Assembly (NCBI GenBank): GCA_012270975.1
Contig: JAAXHH010000074.1
Span: 1-64,000, forward strand
Source: Candidatus Latescibacterota bacterium
GTDB taxonomy: Bacteria > JAAXHH01
DNA: 64,000 nt
Direction: 5' to 3'
The notes beneath the pieces are model-generated. The model was not told the DNA's origin. It ran no database searches and worked only from the letters and a program-made list of their open reading frames with translations. The position numbers and the translations under genes were made by a program. The first letter of the stretch is position 1, and each line of letters starts with the position of its first letter. Shown here one piece after another: positions 8,124 through 17,486 of this stretch.

Positions 8124-9242
8124 GTGAAAATCACCATATCGGCCAGTTCCACCCTGATGAGCGGGATACAGACCGTTCTGAACATCGTCCCTCCGAAGAC
8201 CACCCTGCCCATTCTGTCCAACATGCTGCTGGAAACGGAGGATGGTTACCTGACCATCGGCGCCACCGATCTGGATACATCCATCGTGACGAAGATTCCA
8301 GCCCAGGTCACGGAAACCGGATCGATTACGGTGCCGGGAAGAAAACTTGCGGAGATGGTGCGCGAGCTGCCCGATGAGCCTGTAGAAATCGAGGTGGACG
8401 GCGTCAAGGTGGTCATCCGGTGCGACCGGGGGGTATTCCGCCTTGTGGGCATTGGCAAGGAGGAATACCCGGCACTTCCGGATGTGCCGGCGGAACATAC
8501 CGTAACGATCCCGGCATCATCGCTGCAGCGGCTCATCCGCAAGACGGTTTACGCGGTATCGAAGGACGAGACGCACCCCAGTCTGTGGGGCGCGTACCTG
8601 AGCATAGTACAAGGCGCGGTGCGGATGGTCGCGACAAATGGGTACCGGCTGGCCAAGACCTCGCTGCCCGGCGAGGTTTCCGAAACGATAACCGAAGGGA
8701 TCATCGTACCGTCCAAGGCCCTGAACAACCTTTCCCGCCTCATCGGGGAATCGGACGCGCCTTCCCGCATAACGATCGGGGACAATCACGTCGTGTTCGA
8801 CCTGGAAAACGCCCGGTTGTGCGCCAGGCTGATCGAAGCGACATACCCTGACTACGAACGTTACATCCCCACCGATAACGACAAGATCGTCAAGGTGAAC
8901 CGCGAAGTTTTTGAAGGCGCCGTGCGGCGCGTGTCCGTCCTTTCCGACGCAACTACCCGCCAGATACAGTATTCGGCCCGGCCGGGATTCATCGAACTCA
9001 GTTCGTCCAGCCACGATATCGGCGAGGCCCGTGAGGAGGTGCCGGCCGACTACGAAGGCGAAGCTATCAACACAACATACGATTTCCGCTTCCTGCTCGA
9101 CGTCGTGGAGAGAATCGAAAGCGAAGACGTGGTTTTCAAACTCGATTCGCCCGCCAGTGCCGGAATCATCACGCCTTCAGAAGAAAAAGTCGAGGGAGAG
9201 GACTACCTGTGTCTGATCATGCCTTTCAGAGTTACCGGGTAA
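8124..9242 (+). CDS. dnaN: DNA polymerase III beta subunit (sliding clamp)
   Basis: The 372-residue beta clamp, which forms a ring dimer around DNA and tethers the replicative polymerase. The length is normal and three clamp domains of about 120 residues are discernible. The N-terminus (MKITISASSTL), the conserved block around TLPILSNML, and the C-terminal MPFRV core are family hallmarks. AAAGGAG lies at good spacing before ATG 8124. It is not next to dnaA or recF here: upstream is an unrelated hydrolase and downstream is the convergent kdtA-lpxK gene. Its last 11 bases overlap the end of that gene, so the two stop codons interlock on opposite strands. No second clamp gene is seen in the window. 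Confidence 0.96.
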   Translation: MKITISASSTLMSGIQTVLNIVPPKTTLPILSNMLLETEDGYLTIGATDLDTSIVTKIPAQVTETGSITVPGRKLAEMVRELPDEPVEIEVDGVKVVIRCDRGVFRLVGIGKEEYPALPDVPAEHTVTIPASSLQRLIRKTVYAVSKDETHPSLWGAYLSIVQGAVRMVATNGYRLAKTSLPGEVSETITEGIIVPSKALNNLSRLIGESDAPSRITIGDNHVVFDLENARLCARLIEATYPDYERYIPTDNDKIVKVNREVFEGAVRRVSVLSDATTRQIQYSARPGFIELSSSSHDIGEAREEVPADYEGEAINTTYDFRFLLDVVERIESEDVVFKLDSPASAGIITPSEEKVEGEDYLCLIMPFRVTG

Positions 9243-11622
9243 CTGATACGCTTTCAACTATTTGCTCAAGCGTGTGCTCGCCCGAGGTCAACCGGAGCGT
9301 GATGTCCAGGACGATCATGTGGTCTCTGATGGTGTGCTCCGGTACGCGGACCGCGTCTTTTTCCGTCGTGATGATCCACTCCACGCCCGTTGCTGAAGCC
9401 AGGGACTTCACCCGGTCCAGGTCTGATGATGTGAAAGGGTGATGATCCCCGTACGCCCGGATCCGGGTCACGCGTCCCCCGGCGTCCGCGACCGTCTGCA
9501 CGAAGGAAGCCGGGTTGGCGATCCCGCAGAGGACGAGCACCTCGCGGCCGGCCAGCCAATCCAACGGCAGGGCCGTATCGTCGGAAAGCCGTCTGAGACC
9601 GGTGGGGTCGTAGACGGTTTCGATCAGGGCAAGATGGGGGAATCGGGCCTGGACGCGCACTGAGTGGAATTCGGTCGAACGAGCCTGGTCCGTCCTCGTC
9701 AGCACGAGCGCGTGAGCGCGGCGGAGCGAGGAAAGCGGTTCGCGATAGGGGCCGGCGGGGAGCAGGCGCCCGTGGTTTGACCGGACGGAAGCGTCATGTA
9801 CCACGATGTCCACCGTGCGGCCGATCCTCCTGTGCTGAAATCCGTCGTCCAGCAGCAGCACGTTCGCGTCGTACTGATCAATGGCCACGCGTCCCGCCGC
9901 GGTGCGGCTCGGTCCGACGACCACCGGCACATCCGGGAGCATCGCGGCGAGAAAAGCCGGTTCGTCGCCCACCTCCTGCCAGGTGCCGCCGGGCGCTGCA
10001 CGCCGCATCGCGCCGGTCTTTCTGCCGTAACCCCGGCTCAGTACGGCGGGCCTGTATCCCGCGCTCTTGAGGCGGCCCGCCAGGTACCGAACGACGGGCG
10101 TCTTACCGGCCCCACCCACGGTCAGTGCTCCGACGCTGATCACCGGGACCGGAAGGCGGTCGGCGGTGAGCAGTCGGGTGTCGTACATCCAGTTGCGGAA
10201 CCGGACCAGGATGCCGAGCAGCAGGGACAGGGGCAGGAGCGTACATCGCACGAAACGTATAACCGGGCTGCGTTCGTCCGGGTCCAGCAACCGGGTGACA
10301 AAAGGAGCGCTTTCGAAGCGGTCCAACAGCCCGGCTCCGGGATGTCCGGGCTCCAGGACCCACCGGTCGACGAGGTCCAGTGTACGGTCCACGGCCTTTG
10401 TGCTCATGCGCACCGCCCGCCGGGCGGCCACGCCGATTCGCGCCCTCTTGTCGGTGTCTTCCAGTAAATCGAGCCATTCCCGCGCGAGTTCGTCGCCGTC
10501 GTGAACCACCATGCCGCCGCCGTTTCTTAACAGGGCCGCCGCGCTCGCCCGGACGTTCTCGGTGTGGGGGCCGAACAGGACGGGAATGCCGCATGCCGCG
10601 GGTTCCAGCAGGTTGTGACCGCCGAGGGGGACCAACGTGGCGCCGACGAAGGCCATATCCGCGGCGGCGTACATGGCCGCAAGTTCACCCATGGTATCCA
10701 GGATAATGACTTCGACATTCGCTGAATTCCGCAAGTCCGGGCGTGTCCGGTGGGCGTACGCGAATCCGGCCTCCCGCAGCATCTTCTCTACCTCCGGTAT
10801 GCGATGAAGATGGCGGGGCGCCCAGATCAGTTTTACCCCGGGATGGCGTTCGCGCACCCGGGTGAAGGCCGCCAGCACTGCCCGCTCCTCCGCGACAGGC
10901 CGCGGGCACCCCGCCATGATCACCGGCGTGGATTCGGACAACCCGAGTTCATGACGCAATTGCTCCCGCGACGGACCGCCTTGCCCGGCGGCGAGGTCGA
11001 ACTTGACGTTGCCCGTCACGCGCACGCGGTCCGGGACCGCGCCGAAGACGATGTACCGTTCTCCGTCGAGGGCGTGCTGGACGCCCACGGCAGTCAGCAA
11101 CCGAAGCATCTCCCTGAACAAGGGTTTCACGAAACGGTTTCGCGCGAGACTCCGGTCCGACATCCGGCCGTTGACCAGGACCACGGGGCAATCGTGGGCT
11201 GCCGCCGCCTTCAGCATGGATGGCCATAATTCTCCCTCGAGGAGAATCAGCGCACGGGGGCGTACCCGGCCGAACACGCGGCGGACGATGAACGGCGCGT
11301 CTAGGGGCGCCAGGCCGTACGCGGCAGCCTGCGGTACGTGTTTCCGGACATAGGCCAGGCCGGTTTCCGTCATGGTGGTGACCAGCACCGCGAAACCGGG
11401 ATGACGCTGCACGAATCCCCCGATCACGGCCGCCAGGCCGGTGGCCTCGCCCACGGAGGCGCAGTGGAACCAGACTACAGGGCGCCTCTCGCTGTCGTGG
11501 ACGAGCGGCCGCTGGGCGAGTCGCTGGCGCATCCCCCAGCGGTCCGCGATGGAAAGGACAGCCAGGACCGGCGAAAGTAGCACGGTCAACACGGTGAACA
11601 ACAGCGTATAGATAAAGATCAT
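9232..11622 (-). CDS. Bifunctional Kdo transferase - lipid A 4'-kinase fusion
   Basis: A 796-residue fusion of two lipid A pathway enzymes, continuous in one frame. Residues 1-430 are KdtA/WaaA: an N-terminal membrane anchor (about 2-25), catalytic Glu59 in the S-V-G-E motif, the central GELWP block, and a GT-B nucleotide-sugar half; it adds Kdo from CMP-Kdo to lipid IVA. Residues 450-796 are LpxK: a hydrophobic segment (about 455-472), P-loop GGAGKT near residue 502, and a DDGFQH motif; it phosphorylates the 4' position of the disaccharide. LpxK acts immediately before KdtA, so the fusion links consecutive steps at the inner membrane. It is the last gene of lpxB-DUF374-kdtA-lpxK; its ATG overlaps the DUF374 stop by 4 bases. 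Confidence 0.93.
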   Translation of the reverse strand: MIFIYTLLFTVLTVLLSPVLAVLSIADRWGMRQRLAQRPLVHDSERRPVVWFHCASVGEATGLAAVIGGFVQRHPGFAVLVTTMTETGLAYVRKHVPQAAAYGLAPLDAPFIVRRVFGRVRPRALILLEGELWPSMLKAAAAHDCPVVLVNGRMSDRSLARNRFVKPLFREMLRLLTAVGVQHALDGERYIVFGAVPDRVRVTGNVKFDLAAGQGGPSREQLRHELGLSESTPVIMAGCPRPVAEERAVLAAFTRVRERHPGVKLIWAPRHLHRIPEVEKMLREAGFAYAHRTRPDLRNSANVEVIILDTMGELAAMYAAADMAFVGATLVPLGGHNLLEPAACGIPVLFGPHTENVRASAAALLRNGGGMVVHDGDELAREWLDLLEDTDKRARIGVAARRAVRMSTKAVDRTLDLVDRWVLEPGHPGAGLLDRFESAPFVTRLLDPDERSPVIRFVRCTLLPLSLLLGILVRFRNWMYDTRLLTADRLPVPVISVGALTVGGAGKTPVVRYLAGRLKSAGYRPAVLSRGYGRKTGAMRRAAPGGTWQEVGDEPAFLAAMLPDVPVVVGPSRTAAGRVAIDQYDANVLLLDDGFQHRRIGRTVDIVVHDASVRSNHGRLLPAGPYREPLSSLRRAHALVLTRTDQARSTEFHSVRVQARFPHLALIETVYDPTGLRRLSDDTALPLDWLAGREVLVLCGIANPASFVQTVADAGGRVTRIRAYGDHHPFTSSDLDRVKSLASATGVEWIITTEKDAVRVPEHTIRDHMIVLDITLRLTSGEHTLEQIVESVSVTR

Positions 11623-12284
11623 GTTTTCTTAAGAATTCGTCCTGCGGTTTCCCGTGCTTCCAGCAGACGCTGCTGGAGTGCTAACCGGTACGGTTCGAGA
11701 CGTTCGACCGGCGCATCGCCAGGTACCGTCAGCGGTTCCCCGAAGGCAATCACCGCGCTGGAAAAGGGACGGGGAATCATGAAACGGTCCCAACTCGAAA
11801 GCACGCAGGGCTTATGCGAAGCAACCGCGAAGGGCACGATGGGAAGACCGGATCTGCCGGCTATGAACAGCGTTCCCGGTTTCACCTCGAGGCGGGGACC
11901 CCGGGGACCGTCGACAGTCACCCCCAGGTCGTCACCGGCCGCACCGGCCGCCGCCATGCGGAACAAGGCGCGCGTTCCTCCGCGCGTGGAAGACCCGCGA
12001 ATGGTCTCGTATCCCATGCGCTCGATGGTCCGGGCAATCAACTCGCCGTCCCGGTGCTGGCTGACCAGCACCCGTATCCCCTGGCGGCGGAAGGCGTAAG
12101 TGGCCACCAGCAGGCCCTCGTGCCAGAAGGCGTACAGCACCTTCCGGCCATCTTCCCTGGCCCGTTCCAGGTGTTCACCACCGATCATGCGGATCGAGAG
12201 CGTCCGCCCCAGGAGGCTGATGGCACCGGCGCCCAATCCACCTGCCATGCCGGCCAGGGCATGCACGGATCCTTCCATGCCCAT
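11619..12284 (-). CDS. Lysophospholipid acyltransferase-like protein (DUF374)
   Basis: A DUF374-family protein of about 221 residues, related to lipid A late acyltransferases. The FWHE motif (near residue 55) corresponds to the HX4D/E acyltransferase box, and VDGPRGPR is the family signature. It probably adds an acyl chain to a lipid A precursor in the inner leaflet, consistent with its position between lpxB and kdtA-lpxK. The start at 12284 is chosen because GGAAGG lies about 9 bases before that ATG; a GTG at 12317 would overlap lpxB by 14 bases but has no properly spaced ribosome site. A hydrophobic N-terminus (about 10-25) could anchor it in the membrane. It overlaps the next gene by 4 bases (ATGA), indicating translational coupling. 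The acyl donor and acceptor are unknown. Confidence 0.85.
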   Translation of the reverse strand: MGMEGSVHALAGMAGGLGAGAISLLGRTLSIRMIGGEHLERAREDGRKVLYAFWHEGLLVATYAFRRQGIRVLVSQHRDGELIARTIERMGYETIRGSSTRGGTRALFRMAAAGAAGDDLGVTVDGPRGPRLEVKPGTLFIAGRSGLPIVPFAVASHKPCVLSSWDRFMIPRPFSSAVIAFGEPLTVPGDAPVERLEPYRLALQQRLLEARETAGRILKKT

Positions 12285-12303
12285 TATCCGCAACCTTCCC
12301 GAC

Positions 12304-13467
12304 TCATCGATCGTCACCCTTCCCGGCCACCATTTCCAGGGCGAGTTCCGCCACGCGCGACGAAGCGCCCGGCGTACCCAGCCGGTCCCTTACTTGACGG
12401 AGTTCGCGGGTCATGACCCGGCGCTTCTCCGGTTCACTGAGCAGATCGCGGACCACCGGTGACAGCACGTTCGGATCGACTTCGTCCTGGAGGAATTCCG
12501 GCGCGATGCGGCGGCCGGCCACCACGTTCACCAGGCCGATGTCCGGTATGTTGACCAGACGCCGGGCGATCCACCAGGACAGGCGGGACATGCGGTAGAG
12601 GACCAGCAAGGGGGTACCGAAACACGCCGACTCCAGGGTCGCCGTTCCCGAGGTGACCAGCAGCAGGTCGGCGTGGTTCATCACCTCGTAGGTGCTGTTT
12701 TCCAACACGGGAACGCCCCCTGCGTCTTCTTCCGGGCAGGCTTCACCTGCGAGACACGCCGCCAGGTCGGACCGGGAGACGGTTGGCGCGAGGCCGATGA
12801 CGCCCTGGACGTCGGGCAGGTCTCGTTGCACTGTCCGCAGGGTGCCGACCATCGCCGGCAGCATGCGCTCCACTTCCAGAGTCCGGCTGCCCGGCAGCAT
12901 CCCGATGATCGGCCGGTCCGGGTCCAGGCCGGCATCCGCGCAGAAAGCGGCCCTGGTCTGCCGGGATTCGAGCACTTCCAGGAGAGGATGCCCGACGAAG
13001 ACCACTTTCCCCCCTGCTTTTTCGTACAACGCCTCTTCGAAAGGAAAGACCACGGCCATGCAGTCGACCAGCTTGACGATGGTGCGTATGCGCCGCGCCC
13101 GCCAGGCCCAGACCTGGGGACTGATGTAATACAGGACAGGTATGCCGCGACTCCGCGCCTTGCGGGCCAGCCGGAGGTTGAAATCGGGGTAGTCTATGAG
13201 GATCAGCACGTCAGGGCGCCGGGATTCGAGAAGACCGTCGAGGCGGCGCAGTGCCCTTCGAACGAAAGGCAGGTGCCGGAGTACCTCGGTGAGCCCCATG
13301 ACCGAAAACCGTTCGATATGGTAGACCAGTTCGCAACCGGCCTGCTCCATGCGGTCTCCGCCGATCCCGAGTATGTCGATTTCCGGCTGCCGTGCCCTGA
13401 GCGCGGCCACCACGCCGGCGCCATGCAGCTCTCCCGACGCTTCACCGGCGATAATCATGATCCGCAA
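12304..13467 (-). CDS. lpxB: Lipid-A-disaccharide synthase
   Basis: A GT19 glycosyltransferase that condenses UDP-diacylglucosamine with lipid X to form the lipid A disaccharide, at the inner-membrane face. The N-terminal IIAGEASGE block is the family hallmark; YYISPQVWAW and PFEE (central) and GMLPGSR (start of the second Rossmann half) are also present. TTG 13467 is preferred because an AGGAGG lies 8 bases upstream and gives an N-terminus like other LpxB proteins; ATG 13458 and a further TTG at 13503 are alternatives. The length (387) is normal. It is the first gene of a lipid A operon continuing into DUF374 and kdtA-lpxK. It is divergent from the lactonase-like gene; no clear promoter was identified in the short intervening region. 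Confidence 0.95.
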   Translation of the reverse strand: MRIMIIAGEASGELHGAGVVAALRARQPEIDILGIGGDRMEQAGCELVYHIERFSVMGLTEVLRHLPFVRRALRRLDGLLESRRPDVLILIDYPDFNLRLARKARSRGIPVLYYISPQVWAWRARRIRTIVKLVDCMAVVFPFEEALYEKAGGKVVFVGHPLLEVLESRQTRAAFCADAGLDPDRPIIGMLPGSRTLEVERMLPAMVGTLRTVQRDLPDVQGVIGLAPTVSRSDLAACLAGEACPEEDAGGVPVLENSTYEVMNHADLLLVTSGTATLESACFGTPLLVLYRMSRLSWWIARRLVNIPDIGLVNVVAGRRIAPEFLQDEVDPNVLSPVVRDLLSEPEKRRVMTRELRQVRDRLGTPGASSRVAELALEMVAGKGDDR

Positions 13468-13605
13468 CGAACGAGCCTCCTCCTTTTGACCGCAACGACG
13501 CAATGTAAACTTGAAAATACACTTTGAAGACGCAACCTCGGAGTATATTTTGAAGTCTTATCCGGTAAGGTAGTCATTAATTATATACAGGAGGACGGAA
13601 AGCGC

Positions 13606-14637
13606 ATGGTTGATTCCTCAGGAGGCCGCCCGGTGGTTTTCGTTTCGTTAACCGGCGATGAACAGGTGAAGGTCTACGATCAGGACCGCGAGACGGGTTC
13701 CCTGACCCTGCGTTCGACCAGCGACGCCCACGGCCCTTCGGGGGCGCTTTGCCTGCACCCGTCCGGGAACCTGATGTACGACGCGCACGTGGAATCCACC
13801 ACGCTCGCGGCCTTTCGGCTGGACACCGGCTCGGGCGAACTCACCCTGGTCAACAAGGTGGACACCGGGATCGGGATCCCCGCGCACCTCGTTACGGACC
13901 GGCGGGGCCGCTTCCTGCTCACCGTCTACTACGGCGGGGGCGGCATCACCGTGCACCGCCTGGGAGAAGACGGGGCGATCGGCGAACTCGTCCAGTACGT
14001 CAACACCGGTGAAAAGGCCCATGCGGTCCTACTTGCCGTGGATGACCGGTACGTGATCGTCCCTCACGTCTGTCCCACCAACAAGACCAGCCAGTTCCGG
14101 TTCGACGCGGAATCGGGATTGCTTTCCCCCAACGAACCCGCGGTCCTGGACCCGCCGGACGACGAAACCGGCCCGCGGCACATCTGCTTCAGGCCGGAGG
14201 GCGACGTGGCCTACATCGTCAACGAGCAGGGTAATACGGTCACGGCGCACCGCTTCGACGCCGAACGGGGAACGCTTGCGATCTTTCAGAACGTCTCCAC
14301 GCTGCCCGATGGCTACGAGGAAGGCGGATTCACCGCCCACGTCGAGGTGCATCGCAACGGGAAGTGGGCCTATGCGTCCAACCGGGGGCACGACAGCATC
14401 GTGGGTTTCGACGTGGCGGAGGACGGTGCGCTGACCGCCTTCGGACATGTGCCCGTTCCGGCCAGTCCGCGGTCCTTCAACATCGACCCGGACGGGCGGT
14501 ATCTCTATTGTGCGGGCGAAGCGGCGGGCGTGATGACGGCGTATCGCGTGGACCAGTCCGACGGCAGCCTGCATCCGGTCCGGGATTATACTGTAGGGGA
14601 CAAGCCATTCTGGGTCATGGCGACGACGCTGGGCTGA
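13606..14637 (+). CDS. Lactonase-family seven-bladed beta-propeller protein
   Basis: A 343-residue protein of the YbhE/6-phosphogluconolactonase-like propeller family (PF10282). About seven repeats of some 45 residues are seen, each with an (H)PSG/DPDGRYLY-type turn followed by hydrophobic strands, for example near residues 50 and 295. Some members hydrolyse 6-phosphogluconolactone in the pentose phosphate pathway; many are of unknown substrate. No signal peptide is visible, so a cytoplasmic location is likely. AGGAGG precedes ATG 13606 with a slightly long spacer of 11 bases. The HlyD-like gene follows after 35 bases, but a functional link is not obvious. Family assignment is firm; the enzymatic activity is inferred from the family only. 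Confidence 0.8.
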   Translation: MVDSSGGRPVVFVSLTGDEQVKVYDQDRETGSLTLRSTSDAHGPSGALCLHPSGNLMYDAHVESTTLAAFRLDTGSGELTLVNKVDTGIGIPAHLVTDRRGRFLLTVYYGGGGITVHRLGEDGAIGELVQYVNTGEKAHAVLLAVDDRYVIVPHVCPTNKTSQFRFDAESGLLSPNEPAVLDPPDDETGPRHICFRPEGDVAYIVNEQGNTVTAHRFDAERGTLAIFQNVSTLPDGYEEGGFTAHVEVHRNGKWAYASNRGHDSIVGFDVAEDGALTAFGHVPVPASPRSFNIDPDGRYLYCAGEAAGVMTAYRVDQSDGSLHPVRDYTVGDKPFWVMATTLG

Positions 14638-14672
14638 CGGCGCAAAAGAATCAATACGCATGAGAGGTATTT

Positions 14673-16007
14673 ATGACCGACTCAAGTAACGGCGACAAAG
14701 ACCCCAAGGGTCTGGTGGGCATGTTCACGGAGGAACGGCAGCGCGAACAGCACGGCACCATGGACCGCCAGATCGAGAAGAAGCGTTTCACGCCGCGCCG
14801 GATCGCCCTCGGCGGCCTGGCGGCAGCGGTGATCGCCTTCGGCGCCTACGCGCTGCTCAGCGTCAACCCGTCCTCGCTGAACGTGGAGGCGGGCAAACTC
14901 ACCACGGCGCCGGTCACCTACGGCCCCTTCCTGGAGTACATCGTCGAGCAGGGCGAAGTGATGCCGCTCAGGACGATCTACCTGGACGCGGTCGAAGGCG
15001 GACGCGTGGAGGAGGTCTACGTCGAACAGGGTACCCATGTCGAGGAAGGCACGCCGATCCTGCGGCTGTCCAACGCCAACCTGCAGCTCAGCGTCATGCA
15101 GCGCGAAGCCGAGCTGTTCCGCGAGGTGAACCGGCTCAGGGAGACGCGGGTCACCATGGGACAGCGGCGCCTGAGCATGCGCGCCTCGCTGGTGGAACTG
15201 GAATACCAGCTGCGCCAGGCCGAAAGGGAGTACGAGCGGCAGGACGAGATGTTCAAGGCGGACCTGACCTCGCGCATGGACTACGACGATGCGAAGGACA
15301 ACCTCGAATACCTGACGCGCAAGCGGGACGTTACCGTCGAAACGCTGCGCCAGGATTCGCTCTTCCAGACGATCCAGATCCGGCAGCTGGAAGAATCCAT
15401 CGACCGGCTGCGGCTGAACCTGGAAGTCATCAAGCAGAACGAGGAGAACCTGACGATTCGCGCGCCGATCACGGGGCTTTTGTCTTCGCTCATCGCCGAG
15501 GTGGGCGAATCGAAGCCCGGCGGGGATCGGCTGGGGCAGATCGACGTGGAGGACGAGTTCAAGGTCCGCGCGGCCATCGACGAGCACTACATCGCCCGCA
15601 TCCGCTCCGGACAGGCGGGCTCCTTCGACTTTGCCGGAGGGACTTACAACCTGGTGATAAGGCGGGTGTATCCCGAGGTGATCGAGGGGCAGTTCGAGGC
15701 GGACATGGAGTTCCCCGAAGGGATGCCTGACGGGTTGCGCCGGGGACAGACGCTCCAGGTGCGCATCGCGCTGGGCGAACTGGCGGACGCGCTGCAGGTG
15801 CCCCGTGGCGGGTTCTACCAGAAGACGGGCGGCCGGTGGATCTACGTGCTCGATCCCGCCGGCGAGACCGCCGCGCGGCGGCAGATCCGGCTCGGACGGC
15901 AGAACAGCCAGTTCTTCGAGGTACTCGAGGGGCTGGAAGAGGGCGAGCAGGTCATCACGTCCATGTACGACAACTTCGGCGACATGGAACAGCTGGTGTT
16001 GAAGTAG
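14673..16007 (+). CDS. HlyD/MacA-type periplasmic adaptor protein
   Basis: A membrane-fusion (adaptor) protein of 444 residues for an ABC-type efflux or export system. A cytoplasmic N-terminus of about 42 residues is followed by one membrane segment (about 43-64) and a periplasmic part: split lipoyl domain, a long alpha-hairpin rich in Glu/Arg/Leu (about 140-255), and beta-barrel and membrane-proximal domains to the end. GAGAGG precedes the ATG. Such proteins bridge an inner-membrane transporter to an outer-membrane channel. The matching MacB/LolD-type ATPase lies at 16812-17486, separated by an AT-rich secreted-protein gene, and no permease or TolC gene is nearby. The 42-residue cytoplasmic extension is longer than in classical MacA. 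Substrate unknown. Confidence 0.85.
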   Translation: MTDSSNGDKDPKGLVGMFTEERQREQHGTMDRQIEKKRFTPRRIALGGLAAAVIAFGAYALLSVNPSSLNVEAGKLTTAPVTYGPFLEYIVEQGEVMPLRTIYLDAVEGGRVEEVYVEQGTHVEEGTPILRLSNANLQLSVMQREAELFREVNRLRETRVTMGQRRLSMRASLVELEYQLRQAEREYERQDEMFKADLTSRMDYDDAKDNLEYLTRKRDVTVETLRQDSLFQTIQIRQLEESIDRLRLNLEVIKQNEENLTIRAPITGLLSSLIAEVGESKPGGDRLGQIDVEDEFKVRAAIDEHYIARIRSGQAGSFDFAGGTYNLVIRRVYPEVIEGQFEADMEFPEGMPDGLRRGQTLQVRIALGELADALQVPRGGFYQKTGGRWIYVLDPAGETAARRQIRLGRQNSQFFEVLEGLEEGEQVITSMYDNFGDMEQLVLK

Positions 16008-16080
16008 GCGGGGGCGAGGAAATGGAGAAGCACTTTTGTCGTACGACTTAGTCAACCTCAGTGTTTCTTGGAGTTTTCAC

Positions 16081-16671
16081 ATGTCCTATAGGTATGCATG
16101 TTTCGTGTCTATTCTTTCGGTGGGACTCTTCCTTTCTGAAGCGTCATATGGGCAGGAACCCTCTAAACCCTATGTCATGAATCAAGCAGAGACACCAACG
16201 ACTGAAGAGGACATATCAAATGCGATGAGCCTGATTGGGATGGAAATCGAACGGTTTCAATTTGAATTACCCAGAAGCCGCCAATTTCGATTCTCGAGCT
16301 ACCGATACCGTAATGGAGAAGAACATCTGAAAGTAAATACCACGAAGAGGTTCTCCGTTTCTAGTGGTAAGAACGAATTGATGCTCGTTAAATTCAAAAC
16401 AAGCAAAGATACCATCAGATTTGGTATTCAATTGGGCGATGGTCAACATCTGACTACAGGTATTACAGGGTCCGAAGACGACACGCGCTTTACCGCTAGC
16501 CATTCATTTGCCCATGCAAAGTTGGCTACCAGAAGGAAAACACCGTTCTATGTCCTGGCCGCAGACCCTGATCGTGTAACAGATTTTGGAACGAATGAAT
16601 CCGAGGAGAGAATCAAGGAATACATCAAGGAAAACAAGTGGGTATGGATTGCATATGTTGAAATGCGGTGA
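16081..16671 (+). CDS. Secreted protein of unknown function
   Basis: A 196-residue protein with a clear signal peptide: basic start, hydrophobic core about 8-20, and a probable cleavage after the S-Y-G before QEPS. The mature part is soluble and mixed alpha/beta; I recognise no domain. The ATG at 16081 is chosen because a GGAG lies about 8 bases upstream and it gives a proper signal sequence. The gene is distinctly AT-richer, with different codon use, than the adaptor gene before it and the ATPase gene after it, as if inserted into the transport operon. It may be cargo unrelated to the transporter or a periplasmic partner; the sequence does not decide. Confidence 0.65.
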   Translation: MSYRYACFVSILSVGLFLSEASYGQEPSKPYVMNQAETPTTEEDISNAMSLIGMEIERFQFELPRSRQFRFSSYRYRNGEEHLKVNTTKRFSVSSGKNELMLVKFKTSKDTIRFGIQLGDGQHLTTGITGSEDDTRFTASHSFAHAKLATRRKTPFYVLAADPDRVTDFGTNESEERIKEYIKENKWVWIAYVEMR

Positions 16672-16811
16672 AGTACCAGGGTTTGAGGTCGAGTTATTCA
16701 TTGGACAACTGTGTAACTCCAGCTTGAACCGTTCTAGTTTATGTTTCAAAATGATTCACTAACGCTTCACAGAAGCGAAGATCCCAGGTAAACAGCAAAG
16801 AGGAGCAAACC

Positions 16812-17486
16812 ATGATTCAGACACAGCATCTCAAGAAGCTCTACGCGACCGAAGAGGTGGAGACCACGGCGCTGAACGACGTGACCATGACCGTGGACGA
16901 AGGGGAGTTCGTGGCCGTCATGGGACCCTCGGGCTGCGGCAAGTCCACCCTCCTCAACATCCTCGGCCTCCTCGACAACCCCACGGGCGGCGAGTACCAC
17001 TTCGTCGGCGAGGAGGTGTCCGGCCATTCCGAGCGGCAGCGCGCCAACCTGCGCAAGAACAACATCGGCTTCGTCTTCCAGAGCTTCAACCTGATCGACG
17101 AGCTCACCGTCTACGAGAACATCGAGCTGCCGCTGATCTACCTGGGCACCTCCAAGGCGGAGCGTAAGGCACGGGTGGAAGCGGCCATGGAGCACATGCA
17201 GATCCCGCACCGGAGGAATCACTTCCCGCAGCAGCTCTCCGGCGGCCAGCAGCAGCGCGTGGCCGTGGCGCGGGCGGTCATCGGCAACCCGAAGCTGATC
17301 CTGGCGGACGAGCCCACGGGTAACCTGGACTCGGCCAACGGAGCGGAGGTGATGGAACTGCTGAACGGCCTGAACGAGGCGGGGACGACCATCATCATGG
17401 TGACCCACGACCAGGCGCTGGCAGACCACGCCCACCGGACCATCCGGCTCTTCGACGGACGCATCGTGAACGGAGCCGCGGCGTAG
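16812..17486 (+). CDS. ABC transporter ATP-binding protein (MacB/LolD type)
   Basis: A complete 224-residue nucleotide-binding subunit. Walker A GPSGCGKST (38-46), Q-loop Gln90, signature LSGGQ (142-146), Walker B LILADEP (162-168), D-loop and a switch His in VTHD are all present. The sequence is typical of the MacB/LolD/FtsE-like group that works with FtsX-fold permeases in lipoprotein or macrolide export, type VII ABC systems. The adaptor gene at 14673-16007 would be its natural partner. No permease gene is present before the strand changes at 17.6 kb, so the transmembrane subunit must be encoded elsewhere. A ribosome site AGAGGAG precedes the ATG. Cytoplasmic, membrane-associated. Confidence 0.92.
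   Translation: MIQTQHLKKLYATEEVETTALNDVTMTVDEGEFVAVMGPSGCGKSTLLNILGLLDNPTGGEYHFVGEEVSGHSERQRANLRKNNIGFVFQSFNLIDELTVYENIELPLIYLGTSKAERKARVEAAMEHMQIPHRRNHFPQQLSGGQQQRVAVARAVIGNPKLILADEPTGNLDSANGAEVMELLNGLNEAGTTIIMVTHDQALADHAHRTIRLFDGRIVNGAAA

Noticed and set aside
13504-13605. TATAAT-like hexamers between lpxB and the lactonase gene
   Set aside because: No -35 element at 16-18 bases from any of them on either strand.
14682-16055. Minus-strand frame of 457 codons opposite the HlyD gene
   Set aside because: The plus-strand adaptor has clear domain structure; the antisense frame has no features.
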